From Pelodera strongyloides (Eukaryota; Nematoda; Chromadorea; Rhabditida; Rhabditidae), in assembly GCA_036852015.1 (NCBI GenBank), contig JAANDG010000077.1:62001-126000 (forward strand): 64,000 bases of DNA. The letters run 5' to 3'. The stretch's first letter is position 1. Each line of letters starts with the position of its first letter. Shown here piece after piece: positions 46,501 to 56,766 of the stretch. A program made the translations under genes and the position numbers. Below the pieces are notes generated by a model. It worked only from the letters and a program-made list of their open reading frames with translations. It did not search any database and was not told where the DNA came from.

Positions 46501-48905
46501 CTTTCTTTTTGTACTACGTTCTCAGGCGCGCAGCGCGGAAATGCCTAACCCGCGTCCGCGGAAAAGAGATGGATTTTTAACATGGGAAAGGCGGAGAAGC
46601 AGAAAAAAGGTTTCTCTGTGTCTCGATTTTTTTCAATACAAATTTGCAACATTTTCCGGCGGACGCGCCTACGCATTTCTGCGCTGCGCGCCTGAGGACC
46701 AAAGTAGAGTAGTCTGATTGTCTGATTTCGCTTTTGTTTTAGGCGTGAGTAGTGTTGATGGTCCGCTTGACAACGCCAATGGTCTGTTTGCGAGCATTTC
46801 GCGAAGTAACGCCCAGGCGAGCAGCCTGCAGAACAGCCTCCGACAGAGTGGTGGGTTTTAGTGTAATCTAAATCACGTCTAGTAGCTATCGAGCGAAGTG
46901 AAAGTGAAAGTGAAATCTTGCCTGCCCTCATGTATTTTTCTATATGATTATGTCTTCTTTTGCCCTGCCGACGTTTGTTAGAAGTAGCCTTCTATGGCTC
47001 TGGTAGAATTCGATTGAAATGAAAGCTCGAGAGCTGGTTGCCTGCCGAACCTCTTGTGAATAACAGTTTCTTCGGAACTCTGGAAAATCATAAGTTGAGC
47101 TAACCTATTGAATATAGTACGCACTTGAAACGTAAAGATTTCTGACTATGCTTTCAATTGCAGGCGTCGACGTGGATACTGCTTCATCTGATATGAGGGT
47201 CCAGGCGCTCTTCATACGGGAGTTGCACAACCAAAGTGTGCGGATGTCGCATCAAGGGTTAGTATAGTATATACGCTTTTCTCTTGTAATTAGTCTTCAT
47301 GTATATGTATCTTCTTATGGTCCTGTCGACCAGAACCATCTGGCCTGTATGTTGTACAAAAACCGTTTTTTTTCCTTGCAACCAATGTTATACGTTAGAT
47401 TACATTAAAGTGGTATGCAGCTATTTGAAACGGATGTTGGACGCATATTCCCATATAGTGTATGCAAATAACTGCCCGCTTTTTTATTCTAATCTTCAAC
47501 TGTGTATAACAAAATACAACATATGGGAATGCGGCTGTCCAACATACGTTTCATAAACCGGCCGTTATACCGGTTTTAGAAGGCGTGTCTATGATGATGC
47601 AGATGCATCTACATTTACTTTATTACTTTATTTATCGTTATTGTATATCTAATATCTAATTGGGTCTGGCTGTTGTAATGAATGTAACTGCTATACGTGA
47701 CCCAGTGACCCTTCTCCGGTGAAGGGATTGAATTTCCGAATTAAAAGAAATTGGTTTTAGCTACATGTCGACGGGCCCCGGTGCCACTGAAAGTATTTTT
47801 GGTGTTCCACAAATGAGTCAGTTCGAGCAGTCGGGTTCAGGCTCTGGTCCGGATTTTCACACAGGTATTTTAGAAAAATATTTTTAATTCACGAAGTTCA
47901 TGTTCTGTCTTCGTGATGTGTGATCTACAGGCAATATTGTTTTACGTAAAACCACGGCTGTGGCAATTTTTCCTCGAACGATTAGTGAAAATTGACCCAA
48001 TTTGTCGAATGGCACGATTAGTGAAAATGCGCAGTGATAATAGTGTTTATGTGGAAATGAATGAGAGAGTGGGGGACCGCGTCATATAGTTTTAAATAAT
48101 GTCTATTTTGTTCACATTTTACTTTGATGACAACCTTTTTTTGACACTTTGAGAATCGTTTAGCTTTAGCTCCCAATACGATGCGTTCATCGATGGCCGT
48201 TTCTTCTCAAATGGGAAGATGTGAGTTGTGTTTTCTTTTCTTACCAAAGTGATATTCGCGGTTTTTTCCATTTCCCTATTAACGGCAAGTTGTGATATGG
48301 AAAAAAAACTACTGCAGTGCCGTGTGGGATCCTGAATTTATGCATTAGGTGAAACATTTTGTTCTTAATATTCCGGAAGAAAGGTGGTGGTTATTATTTG
48401 CCTCCTTACCTGTGTGCTATTCGTTGCACATGGAGAAAGTTGATATGTTATTGAGACCTCTAACACGTGTGGCCACATAACTAGACTTTTATTATAGCGT
48501 CTTCCAACCCTATCCTGCCTCTGCCGTCGGAGCCTCCGCTTGCGTTGAGGCGTGGATTCCCGGCAGTCTCTGGTCAGTCTCTTTTAATAGTTAGGTTTGC
48601 TTTTTTGTAGATATCGGTTTATTGTTACGAAATCGTTTCTTAACATATTTTGCGAGAGATCAGTAGTAGATAGTGTTGAAACGAATTTTCATGAGATTTT
48701 CTTATTTTAGTGAATTTGTTATTTGGTCATTTTATTAAGTTCTGATAACTTTCTGTTTTCAGGTAGTGAATTCCGCGGTCTCGGTCGTCTGCACGAGCAT
48801 GAAGAGGAGCACGTGAGTCATGGAGAGGAGTCTGAGCATCAGGACAACAATGTGGAACACGAGGAGGATGAGGATGAAGGACCACCCACCAACTTCAACA
48901 CCTAA
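37561..48905 (+). CDS. atg-9: Autophagy protein 9, transmembrane lipid scramblase
   Basis: ATG9 is the polytopic core autophagy protein whose vesicles seed the phagophore and which moves lipids between leaflets, working with ATG2. I read 25 exons, starting 37561-37599, 37731-37849, 38281-38461, 38712-38805, 39129-39241, 39506-39637, 40118-40201, 40712-40819, 41367-41436, 41750-41871, 42296-42438, 42619-42725, 43103-43194, 43722-43817, 44197-44271, 44674-44771, 45365-45507, 45846-45988, 46150-46285, 46743-46850, 47164-47257, 47761-47864, 48164-48220, 48499-48572 and 48763-48905; about 890 residues. Family hallmarks: WEHVENLDQFFTRVYEYHQG, YHRILRFKNY, LPNGLKKNLEWLLFRGYFSP, FNELEHELCARLNRSH, DEDVIQIEHVLT, LLIELSSPIITPFILLFW and GLGHVCTFAMMDVARHGDP. 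The tail is low-complexity and ends in a His/Glu-rich stretch. One base in the 48499-48572 exon decides its frame and I could not settle it. Confidence 0.96.
38958..39122. repeat. Repeat family K, copy 1, in atg-9 intron
   Basis: catagcataaaacacccc, two tandem units of cacctcccgat...ctaaggcattatatgcaaat, then aatttattccctgg. The same sequence lies reversed at 44287-44449. It ends six bases before the acceptor of exon 5. Confidence 0.85.
39733..40012 (+). mobile_element. tRNA-derived SINE, full-length-looking copy
   Basis: The head has an A box (tggtccagtga), anticodon-like arm (gcgttcgtctaacgc) and B box (gagttcgattcc). The body follows: cccgaagacgtcgagcaatt, tgtcatctggaac (this part duplicated in tandem here), ctcaggacctctgcggaac, and ends cacgctcttgaagcgtaaaa. 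Pieces of the same body are at 5283, 18040 and, reversed, a related head at 53445. It sits in an atg-9 intron. Confidence 0.8.
40400..40585. repeat. Palindromic element family A, intact, atg-9 intron
   Basis: TTAA at both ends; aaagcgaaataccggccga, tttttgaaact left, gtttcaaaaaccggccggca tttcgct right. Confidence 0.85.
40977..41222. repeat. Inverted-repeat element with gatagagtatttatgtta arms, atg-9 intron
   Basis: tagagtatttatgtta plus actttcgcgcg at the left faces cgaaagtgcgcgaaaac and ttaacataaatactcta at the right. gtgtatgcaaa/gtgtatgtaaa repeats occur in the centre. Confidence 0.75.
41941..42092. repeat. Inverted-repeat element family J, atg-9 intron
   Basis: aatattcaccactcggattc, ggaaatattccctggggaca at the left; ccatgggaattgagtggtga atatggcctc at the right. 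Confidence 0.8.
44287..44449. repeat. Repeat family K, copy 2 (inverted), atg-9 intron
   Basis: Reverse complement of 38958-39122 with about 10-15% differences by eye: cagggaataaatt, two units of gggaggtgatttagactaat with ttgcatataatgcatta, then gtgttttatgctatgg. Confidence 0.85.
44809..44991. repeat. Palindromic element family A, intact, atg-9 intron
   Basis: TTAAAGCGAAATACCGGCCG, tttttgaaacacatcgag at the left and gcgtttcaaaaactggccgg tatttcgctttag at the right; the last flank base differs from TTAA. Confidence 0.85.
45599..45700. repeat. Retroelement-like tail fragment, atg-9 intron
   Basis: atttatttattaaataacaa, caccacagggtgtgcatcac, aatgaaatgatgaaaagaaa matches 26228-26300. Confidence 0.5.
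46521..46696. repeat. GC-rich inverted-repeat element, atg-9 intron
   Basis: ctcaggcgcgcagcgcgga aatgc at the left and gcatttctgcgctgcgcgcc tgag at the right, with a second pair (cgcgtccgcggaaaa / ttttccggcggacgcg) inside. The gcg content recalls the GC-rich islands. Confidence 0.8.
47405..47579. repeat. Family B element, atg-9 intron
   Basis: TTAAAGTGGTATGCAGCT, atttgaaacggatgttggac at the left and gtccaacatacgtttcataa accggccgttatacc at the right. Confidence 0.75.
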
Positions 48906-48962
48906 GTTAGGACCACCCACGAAGTAATTTAGGACCACCCATGAAGGTCACTACATAATTTG
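48668..48962. repeat. Upstream copy of a ~290-bp direct duplication (atg-9 last exon)
   Basis: Contains the end of the last intron, the terminal coding exon, the stop and about 55 bases of 3' UTR with ggaccaccca repeats. The second copy is at 49559-49851 and differs, as far as I can see, only by small losses in the intronic part. Confidence 0.92.
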
Positions 48963-49039
48963 CAACTTTTCAGCCCTTTTGCACTATTTCCTGCACTTTT
49001 GCGGCAAGTACAGTATGCTGGGTACGGTACTCCACGCAC

Positions 49040-49175
49040 GAAATAAAAACCCCATACCGCGCACCTACCCGCGTACTTTGCTAACTGCGCGGAACGCGCC
49101 AAAGTACGCGCGCGTTACAAAAGCGCGGCTTCTGCACTCCAATTTGATAGGCGCGTCTGCGCGTCCGAGAACGTA
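49040..49175. repeat. GC-rich gcg island between the two atg-9 exon copies
   Basis: acgcacgaa, accgcgcacctacccgcgta, gcgcggaacgcgcc and gcgcgtctgcgcgtccg in an AT-rich setting. Confidence 0.5.
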
Positions 49176-49223
49176 GTATTCGGTGCACATGAGTTGTTTG
49201 GGTCCACATAACTAGTTATTAAG

Positions 49224-49287
49224 CGTCTTCCAACTTTGCCGCTGCAGTCGGAGCCTCCGCTTGCGTGAGGCGTGGATTCCATCTCTG
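49224..49287 (+). pseudogene. Decayed copy of atg-9 penultimate exon
   Basis: cgtcttccaac...tcggagcctccgcttgcg and cgtggattcc, then ctctggtcag match 48499-48577. The copy has lost bases in the middle and near the 3' end, so it is shorter (64 bases) and would put the following exon copy out of frame (TGG then TAG). The flanking acceptor is tattaag, weaker than the original. Confidence 0.8.
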
Positions 49288-49558
49288 GTCAGTCTTTTAA
49301 TAGTTACGAGCCGGATGAAGAGCCGTAACGGCTCCTTTCCACGGACGAGACGTTGTTTCCCTAGTTACGAAATTATAGAAAATAACCTTTCACTATTCCT
49401 ACCCTTTCTCTAATTCTGCAAATATTGAAAGTGCCCTTAAAAGCAGAGAGATGTACTTTGTTGCGTTATGCCTTCAAACAAAAAAGTTTCTCCTTTAGTA
49501 ATAAGATCGGTTATTCTCGAACTCGATTCTTAGACAGTTGGAGAGATGAAGGTCCAAT

Positions 49559-49851
49559 AGATAGTGTTGAAACGAATTTTCATGAGATTTTCTTATTTTA
49601 GTGTTTGTTATTTGTCATTTTATTAAGTTCTGATAACTTTCTGTTTTCAGGTAGTGAATTCCGCGGTCTCGGTCGTCTGCACGAGCATGAAGAGGAGCAC
49701 GTGAGTCATGGAGAGGAGTCTGAGCATCAGGACAACAATGTGGAACACGAGGAGGATGAGGATGAAGGACCACCCACCAACTTCAACACCTAAGTTAGGA
49801 CCACCCACGAAGTAATTTAGGACCACCCATGAAGGTCACTACATAATTTGG
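49559..49851 (+). pseudogene. Second copy of the atg-9 terminal exon and its flanks
   Basis: The exon copy 49651-49793 keeps the ttttcag acceptor, the GSEFRGLGRLHEHEEEH to PPTNFNT reading frame and the TAA without visible change. It could be dead sequence, or it could serve as an alternative last exon encoding the same tail but a different 3' UTR. Confidence 0.85.
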
Positions 49852-50017
49852 GGACCACCCACGCAGTTACACTAACTTTGGAAAGGCGTTACGTTCTGGA
49901 TAGGGATAGCAGAGGTTGGGTCCGTTATCTACTTTTTATTATTATTTCCACTGTAAATTACAATTTTCTTGCCTTTTTGTACAAAATGTACATGATTAGC
50001 TGCCGTGATGTTAGACG

Positions 50018-50023
<6 letters not shown>

Positions 50024-50066
<43 letters not shown>
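50024..50066 (+). repeat. (GT)n followed by a poly-T run
   Basis: tgtgtgtgtgtgtg then over 30 T residues. Confidence 0.95.
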
Positions 50067-50070
<4 letters not shown>

Positions 50071-50842
50071 TTTTTCATTACTTTGCTAACACTAAAATGT
50101 CTCGCTCAATAGTATCGGCTGGGTTAATGAAGTTTTTCTCCATTATTTTACCTGTGCCTTGTTGAACTGGCTCTTATTCATATTTGCGTGTTGTATTCTA
50201 GATCTAGGCGATGTGTGTCAAACAATACTGTTTTGTACCCAGAATTTGCTTTTTGTAGCGTAAGTCTCTACAACCCTTTACATACACCCATTTTTCATAA
50301 GGCGAGAATTTGTATTTTGCTAATTGTAAGCTGTTTTTCATATTGCAATGTTACTAACCATTTTGTTTCTTTTGTGTGCCCCAAGTTGTATAGTTTGAAT
50401 TAGCGTTTCGCACTTTCCAAATTTAGTTTAGTATTTTGAAACATTTTTGCTTTATGTTGCTTGTTTTAGGCATTACCGGATCTTTTGATCTAGTCTTCAT
50501 TGATTTGATTCGTTGGTGGCTTTGCTTTGTACAAAGATGTCGTTGTAAATAAAATAAATTGTTTGAAAATTTGTGGAATTGATTTTTGCACTAGATATTG
50601 GTTTGGTTCCTTTGCCCATTTCTTGAGAATTTATGTGTTGATGTATTCAAAGTGTTGTATGGTTGAAAGATTGTGGGTTGGGAAAGTGCTTTACGGACAG
50701 CGAATATCTCAGAAGCTGGGGTACGCGCGTGCTCAGCCTGTATGTTTCTCTTCCTGCGATACTACTTTGCGTGTTTTTCCCTGCTTCCCTGATCTCTATA
50801 TTTTAATATATACTATGTAATTGATCGCTTAGTATATTATGT
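50067..50842. other. Intergenic between atg-9 and the RRP36 gene
   Basis: AT-rich with plus-strand open frames of 70-97 codons that lack domain character. It presumably holds the end of the atg-9 3' region and the promoter of the next gene. Confidence 0.4.
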
Positions 50843-50855
50843 GATTTAGCCGTGT
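50843..50855 (+). promoter_or_regulatory. Probable spliced-leader acceptor of the RRP36 gene
   Basis: gtgatttag is followed by ccgtgt and the ATG at 50856. Confidence 0.5.
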
Positions 50856-53800
50856 ATGGATTCTGGCCGATCATTTCCGCGAAAGGGCGGCGGAGGAGGA
50901 CGAGGTGGTGGGTCTGCTAGATGTTCACCTAGAGGAGGAGGTGGCTTCCGAGGTCGAGGAGCACCGAGAGGAGCTGGAGGGGGTGGCTTTTCAAGGGTGA
51001 GTTCTTTGGATTCACAGTGAAACTCGTTGCGTTGCCTTGTGCTCTTAGACTAAGCCTCCTCTTATTGTTAGGTATTGTAAATGGGTAGCAATTTCGACTG
51101 CCGATGAAGTTTGCGCTCACAATCAGTTCTATCCGTTACCTGAAGATTTAATTGAATTCAAAACGAGCGGGTTTCAGACAGTTATCTAGTGAAGAATCTG
51201 CGGGTTTTTCTAGTTTCTATTTTAAACAAGGTCTTTTGTAAGACTCTTCTTCTCTAATGGTTATGCTGAATATGGTCTAACCTTTTTTCAGGGTGGTGGT
51301 GGAGGCCGAGGAGGATTTGCGGGAGGTCGAGGCGGAAGCGGAGGGCGAGGCGGTCGCGGTTCTGGCGGAAGCGGAGCTTCAGGAGGCCGTGGCGGTGAAC
51401 GAGGTGGAAGGACAGTACGGTCCTCTGAAGCTGTGAGTTCTTCAAACGTGGTTGATTAATTTATTTGGCACGTCTTTCTTTGGTACATGTGTGTCAACGT
51501 AGTTTGCTCATGGTAAGTCGAGAAGTTTTCTAATGTAACACCGCTTGGGATTTGGTCCCAACGACGAGTAAATACTGTGTGTGAAGAATCAATCGAGATC
51601 AGTAATGCTTGTCGTATCATTAGAAGCTAAGTCCAGCAGAAGCTAAGTGCGAACTGTGTGAGAAAATAAATGTCCGATTTATGTTTTTTGCGAAACATTT
51701 CCATTTTTCAGGCTGAAGAGGAAAGAAAAGAAATGTCGAAAGGATTTAGCACAAACCCGGGTGGACTAAGGTATGATAATTTTATGCTCCCAGCAAATGC
51801 GTACAATAGTTCAAACATGTGTTCTAATCATAGCTGAGCGTGTTAGCGAATGTGTAATCCTATCCTCGGGGTGTGGTCATACGTCATACCTATAAATTAT
51901 GTCGTCCTTTCTTTTTTCTGTTTTGTGCTTCTGTGGGTGTACGTTTTTTAGTTATATGTATATCGGAGTTTCTGTACGTTTGAATTTGGTTTAGAATAGC
52001 AAAGCTAACGGTCGCTCAAAGAAAGGCGTTGGCCAGTGGCGTGAAACCGAAGAAGCAAGTGTTCCATGGTAAGTTTTTATTGATAATAGTAATTGGGCGT
52101 AGTTTTAGCTGACCGGTGTTTTTTTAGTCACCATGGGCTTCCCGAGACTTTTAAGGCCAGTTCGTTCGGAGAAATGGGGGTGCCGGGGTGTAAATTTGTC
52201 TTTATCATTTTCTTCAATAGGAAAAGAAAAAATGTGGCCCAAAATAGTTTATTTATTAATTCAATCGCTTTTAGATAGCGATCAGTCGGAAACTGAAGCT
52301 GATCCGGCTCCGCATACTACTAATAAAGTGAATGATGCGGCGAAGGAACGCAAATTTGCACAATATGGATATGTAAAGGAAGTGCTGAAGAAAAGGACCG
52401 TACAGAAGTTTGCTGAAGAAGACGAGGAAGATGAGGTTAGAATAAACATCTTTTTGTAACTTTCACCGGATATTAAAGAGGTGTGGCACGTGGTTTGTTA
52501 AGCTTATTCTGGACTATTACGTTCTTGCTTATTATGTACTATGTTTTTTTACGTTCCCTGTTTATTATGAAAGATAAACTTTTGTGGACAGGAGGCGGAA
52601 GATGTGTTTAGAACATTTACTGAAGCAATTTAATCAATATTTATGTATTTTGTCCTCGTAAGCCTGAGACTCGCTTGCCGACTTCAGTTTGCTTCATGTA
52701 TAGAAATTTTCATAAGGGAGATTGCGTACGGTAGGGGAAGATGTTACGCGATCGTGGATAGTGTGCCTTCTAGGGGATTTGGGAGCCTTTAGTTGTGTTT
52801 TGGGTTTGCTTTTGTGCGGTAAAGTATTAAAAACTGGTTCCCGACGTTCCCGTAGTCTACGAATGTGTCGAGCCTTTGATTGATAGTATTACTTAGAGCT
52901 GGCGTTCTTTACAGGAGTGTATGTGCACCTAGATATCTTATTATATAAGAGAGCAACTGTAGCGCGCGCTAGGACTCACGTTACGGAAGTCATTAAAATA
53001 AATTGTTCCGCCGGCTTCTGAAAGGGGTGTCGAGCCCAATCGAAGCTAGCTCATTATGCAAAAGAACTTATTTGTGACTGTCTTTTTCCACAAGATTTTC
53101 ATATACGTTTCAGACGTTTCATAAATATGGAAAGACGCCTCAGGCGGAGTAGCCATCTGGTCCTCAAATATTCTATTTCAGGATGACTCAGACGAATATG
53201 AGGAGGTGCCGGCGCATCTGGCTGACTCTAAAATCGGTGACGATGGGTCTGATGGTGAAGAGGATAGCGACGGTGATGGTGATGAGGTATTAGATCGTTT
53301 TTTTTAGCAGACTTGTTGATCGTATACTTCTTGTTGTTTGATTAGGTTCGGGTGTAATTATGAGTATTTTGGTGATGTTAGAGATTAGAATACAATTGAC
53401 TCTAGGATAACAATTCTAAATACTCGGACAATATCAATGAGATCGTGTTTCACAATTGGTTTCACAGTTGTCACGGGTGAGATCCGAACTCTTGTTGTGT
53501 GCGTTAGAGACGAGTGCTTTTCGCATTGGACCGCACTGACCCCTTCCTTTGTTATTACTTTCTTGTATTTAGATGGGCGAAGACTCTGATGATGAGCTGA
53601 CAATGAAAGGACGGAGAAGGAGGAGAGAGCTGGAGGGAAAGGATCCGAGAGGAGAGGAGGAGGGTGACAGTGAAGAAGATGAAGAAGAGGTAATTTTTGT
53701 TTCAGAGAGAGTGTGAGAGAGTGAAGAGAGAGGAGAGGGAGAGAGATGGGGAGCGTGTCTATACTAACAGCGGTTTCTAGTGAAATACCTAAAAGTATAG

Positions 53801-56734
53801 GTCAGTCTGTCTTGATCTAAACGTGTTCTTACTTTCGTAGTCACAGAGTATTGAGCAAGAGATTGTTGTTAATTAGTTTAATCAGTCTATCAGTCACACT
53901 ACACTCAAAATAGGAGGCAGGCACATTTTTAATTTAATATAGGCGGGCTCCCATTGAGGATGGAATTCTCTTTCAGGAATCTGATAGCGATGAAGACGGA
54001 GAGGAAGAGCTAAGCACTAAGGTTAAAATGTCGGGTCAGAACGGAAAAATGGATACTTTGAAGAGAGGGAGTGTGGAAGATGAGGAGAGTGAAGACGACG
54101 AGGAGGACGAGGTATCATTCGAATAGTCTTTGATTTCTGTTATCTATTGGGTGTTTGGATGAGCCAGCTCGTAAGGGACTTGTAACTGATTTTACGTAAC
54201 TGATACGACTTGTATGGATGGAGCTTATACCAATACCTTACCTTGATAAACGTTAGTGGTACGGTAAGATGTCACCCTTGGTGTAAATGTCTCCGGTTTA
54301 CGCCCAAAGTGGTTGTAGCTAGCTTTGACAACTAACTACTGTAGGATGAGGATTCCGACGATGAGTTCACGATGAAAGGACGGAGAAGGCGGAGAATGTT
54401 AGAGGGAAAGGATCCCCGGGGAGACGAGGAGGATGTAGGTGGAATTGATTATTTATTGATTATTGATTTTCTACATGGAACTTTATCGATTATCAATTGT
54501 ATTTTAACATGTTGTATGTTGCATTCAAACTTGATTTTTATAAACCATGTGCCTAAAAGCGTATTAACTTGTTCTGCCGTAGTTCGGGGTTTTTTTTGCC
54601 ATATACGCTGTACGGTTTCTGGTTTGGACTGTGTGACATAGCAGAAACTCTTCAGGATTCTGATGATGAAGACACATATGAGGAAAGCCCTGATGTTGAG
54701 GATGTCATGATCAAGGTATGAATTCAGAATATTTGATCAAAGTTTAATTGACTTTACTCGTTCTCCTTGGTTGAGCACGAGCATGAGCATCTCTAGCACG
54801 ATTACTGTATCTTATTGTTGGATGCTTAGAGGTCCGTCAGTAGCAGCGTGAGAAATTTACGTGGATGTTTTTTCTGTGTCACCGTTCAGTTCCGGACGCT
54901 TCAGTCAGAGACTAAACGGTTACTTATGTTTTGGGTTTTTTTAGACGAAACCGGCGGTTGGAATTAGGAAAGCTGCTAATGCGAAGGAGGAGAGTGAGGA
55001 GGAAGGAGAGAGTGAAGACGACGAGGAAGAAGAAGGAGATAGTGAGGAAGCAGAAGATGAAGACGAGGAGAGTGCAGACGATGAGGAAGAAGGAGAGAGC
55101 GAGGAAGATGAGGAGGAGATTGAAGACTAGCATGAAGAAGAGAATGAACGAGAAGTGGAGAAGCTGAGAAAGAGGGTAGGTTGGATTTTTGTTTGTCGTA
55201 TTTGAATAAATTTGAATAACTGTAGGTGGTTGTTTTTGCTTAGGAAATGAAAATGAACATGTTCGGCTCTTTTTTGAAGTCTTGAAGTACAAGTAATACA
55301 TTGAAATTATTATGGTATTTGACATGTATTTCTTGCGGTTGGTCGTGTGAAGTAAGGGTGATTTAGTGATTTCTAAGTAAGATACTTTTTATTGTTTTTT
55401 TTTTAGCCACACCTTCTAGTCGTTGAGCCGTTCTAAGTTCTATTTTCCTAATTTTTCAAGCATTTGTTATTTTAGCCGGCGTCTGCGTCATCCTCAATAC
55501 CTGGTCCATCAACCAGTAAGAAATCAAAATTAGACGAAGAAGAAAGGACACGTACACAAGAACGACATCCGATGAAGGTCCCTGTGGGGAAAAAGGTTGT
55601 TAGCATTTACTTGTGACAGATTGTTTTTGAATCTTTGTTGTTCACCCGATATGGCCCCGATCAACCCGATTTTCGAGGGACCTGATCGGGCCATGTCGGG
55701 GTTCTGGTTTCCCATGGTAGTATTTAGAGGCTTGAGATAGATGTATGTTTCTTGGAATGTTAGCAGTAATTTGGCTCCAGTCACGATACATTGTTCATCT
55801 TACGTTGGTTTACCCTAACTATGGTCATGACACGTTAAATTCTTGTTTAACTGAGCTACATATACTTGTTTGCGGTTTAAACAGGTTTTAAATTGTAGGA
55901 GAAAGGATTTGAAAATTTGAACTATACTCATTTTGTCGCTTAATATGTATTTTCCGGTTTTTATAGGTAAATCGAATAAATCGATTGCCCGTCCCTCACA
56001 AGGCTGACGACAGCGAAAGTGATTTTGAAGAAACAATGGCTAGTCAAAAACTAAAGAAGATTGTTGGCGGAGGACCTCTGAAGAATGGGTATGTTTTTTT
56101 GAAGAAATTGATTTTTTTTTAAATAGTATGTCTAAATGAAAGGTAGTTCGTTGCGAGAGAGAGAGAGCAATGAGAGAAAACGTTTATGTGAACATGTAGG
56201 CAGTAGTAATTTTATGGGTTAACTTTACTTCTATGGGACCTAGGACCTGGCATTTTGTTAGAGTTAGAGTATATCTTGTTGAGTATAAAGTTTATCCATT
56301 TTCTGATTTTCTAGAGGAATCGCTGCAATCTTGGCCAGCCGCAAGAATCTGACCGACGCCAGTGTGAAGGTGCGAGAAGGCAAGGGTGAATTCAGAAATC
56401 GTGAGTTTTCTTTATATTTCTTGCACTGGGTTTATTAAAAAAATTCGATGTGATATGGTACCGTAGCTTCCTTAGGTATTTATAAGTGCTTGCTTGAGAC
56501 TGTTCTGAAACTATACGTTTGATTCTTTATTAATTAAAAAATGCTAAGCGCCTCGTTTATGTTCTGGGTGAAACATTGATATAGCCAAATTGGCCATTGG
56601 CCCCTAGTCGGTATTTATGAACTGTGTTGTAATGCACGTAACCATTTGATTATGTGTATATCGTATACGCATTATGTGCTCAATTTTTACTAGGTATGTT
56701 TAAGCTGCTGGATCTGTGCACGATAAACGTTTTA

Positions 56735-56766
<32 letters not shown>

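Noticed and set aside
51254..51445. Minus-strand His/Leu/Arg frame
   Set aside because: Antisense shadow of the glycine/arginine-rich exon 51292-51432.
52133..52274. N-terminal extension of exon 52275-52435
   Set aside because: The open frame continues upstream, but the preceding exon needs a phase that only the tttag acceptor at 52274 satisfies.
54931..55167. Arg/Lys-rich 78-codon frame
   Set aside because: It is an alternative frame of the acidic exon; only the Asp/Glu frame joins flanking exons in phase.
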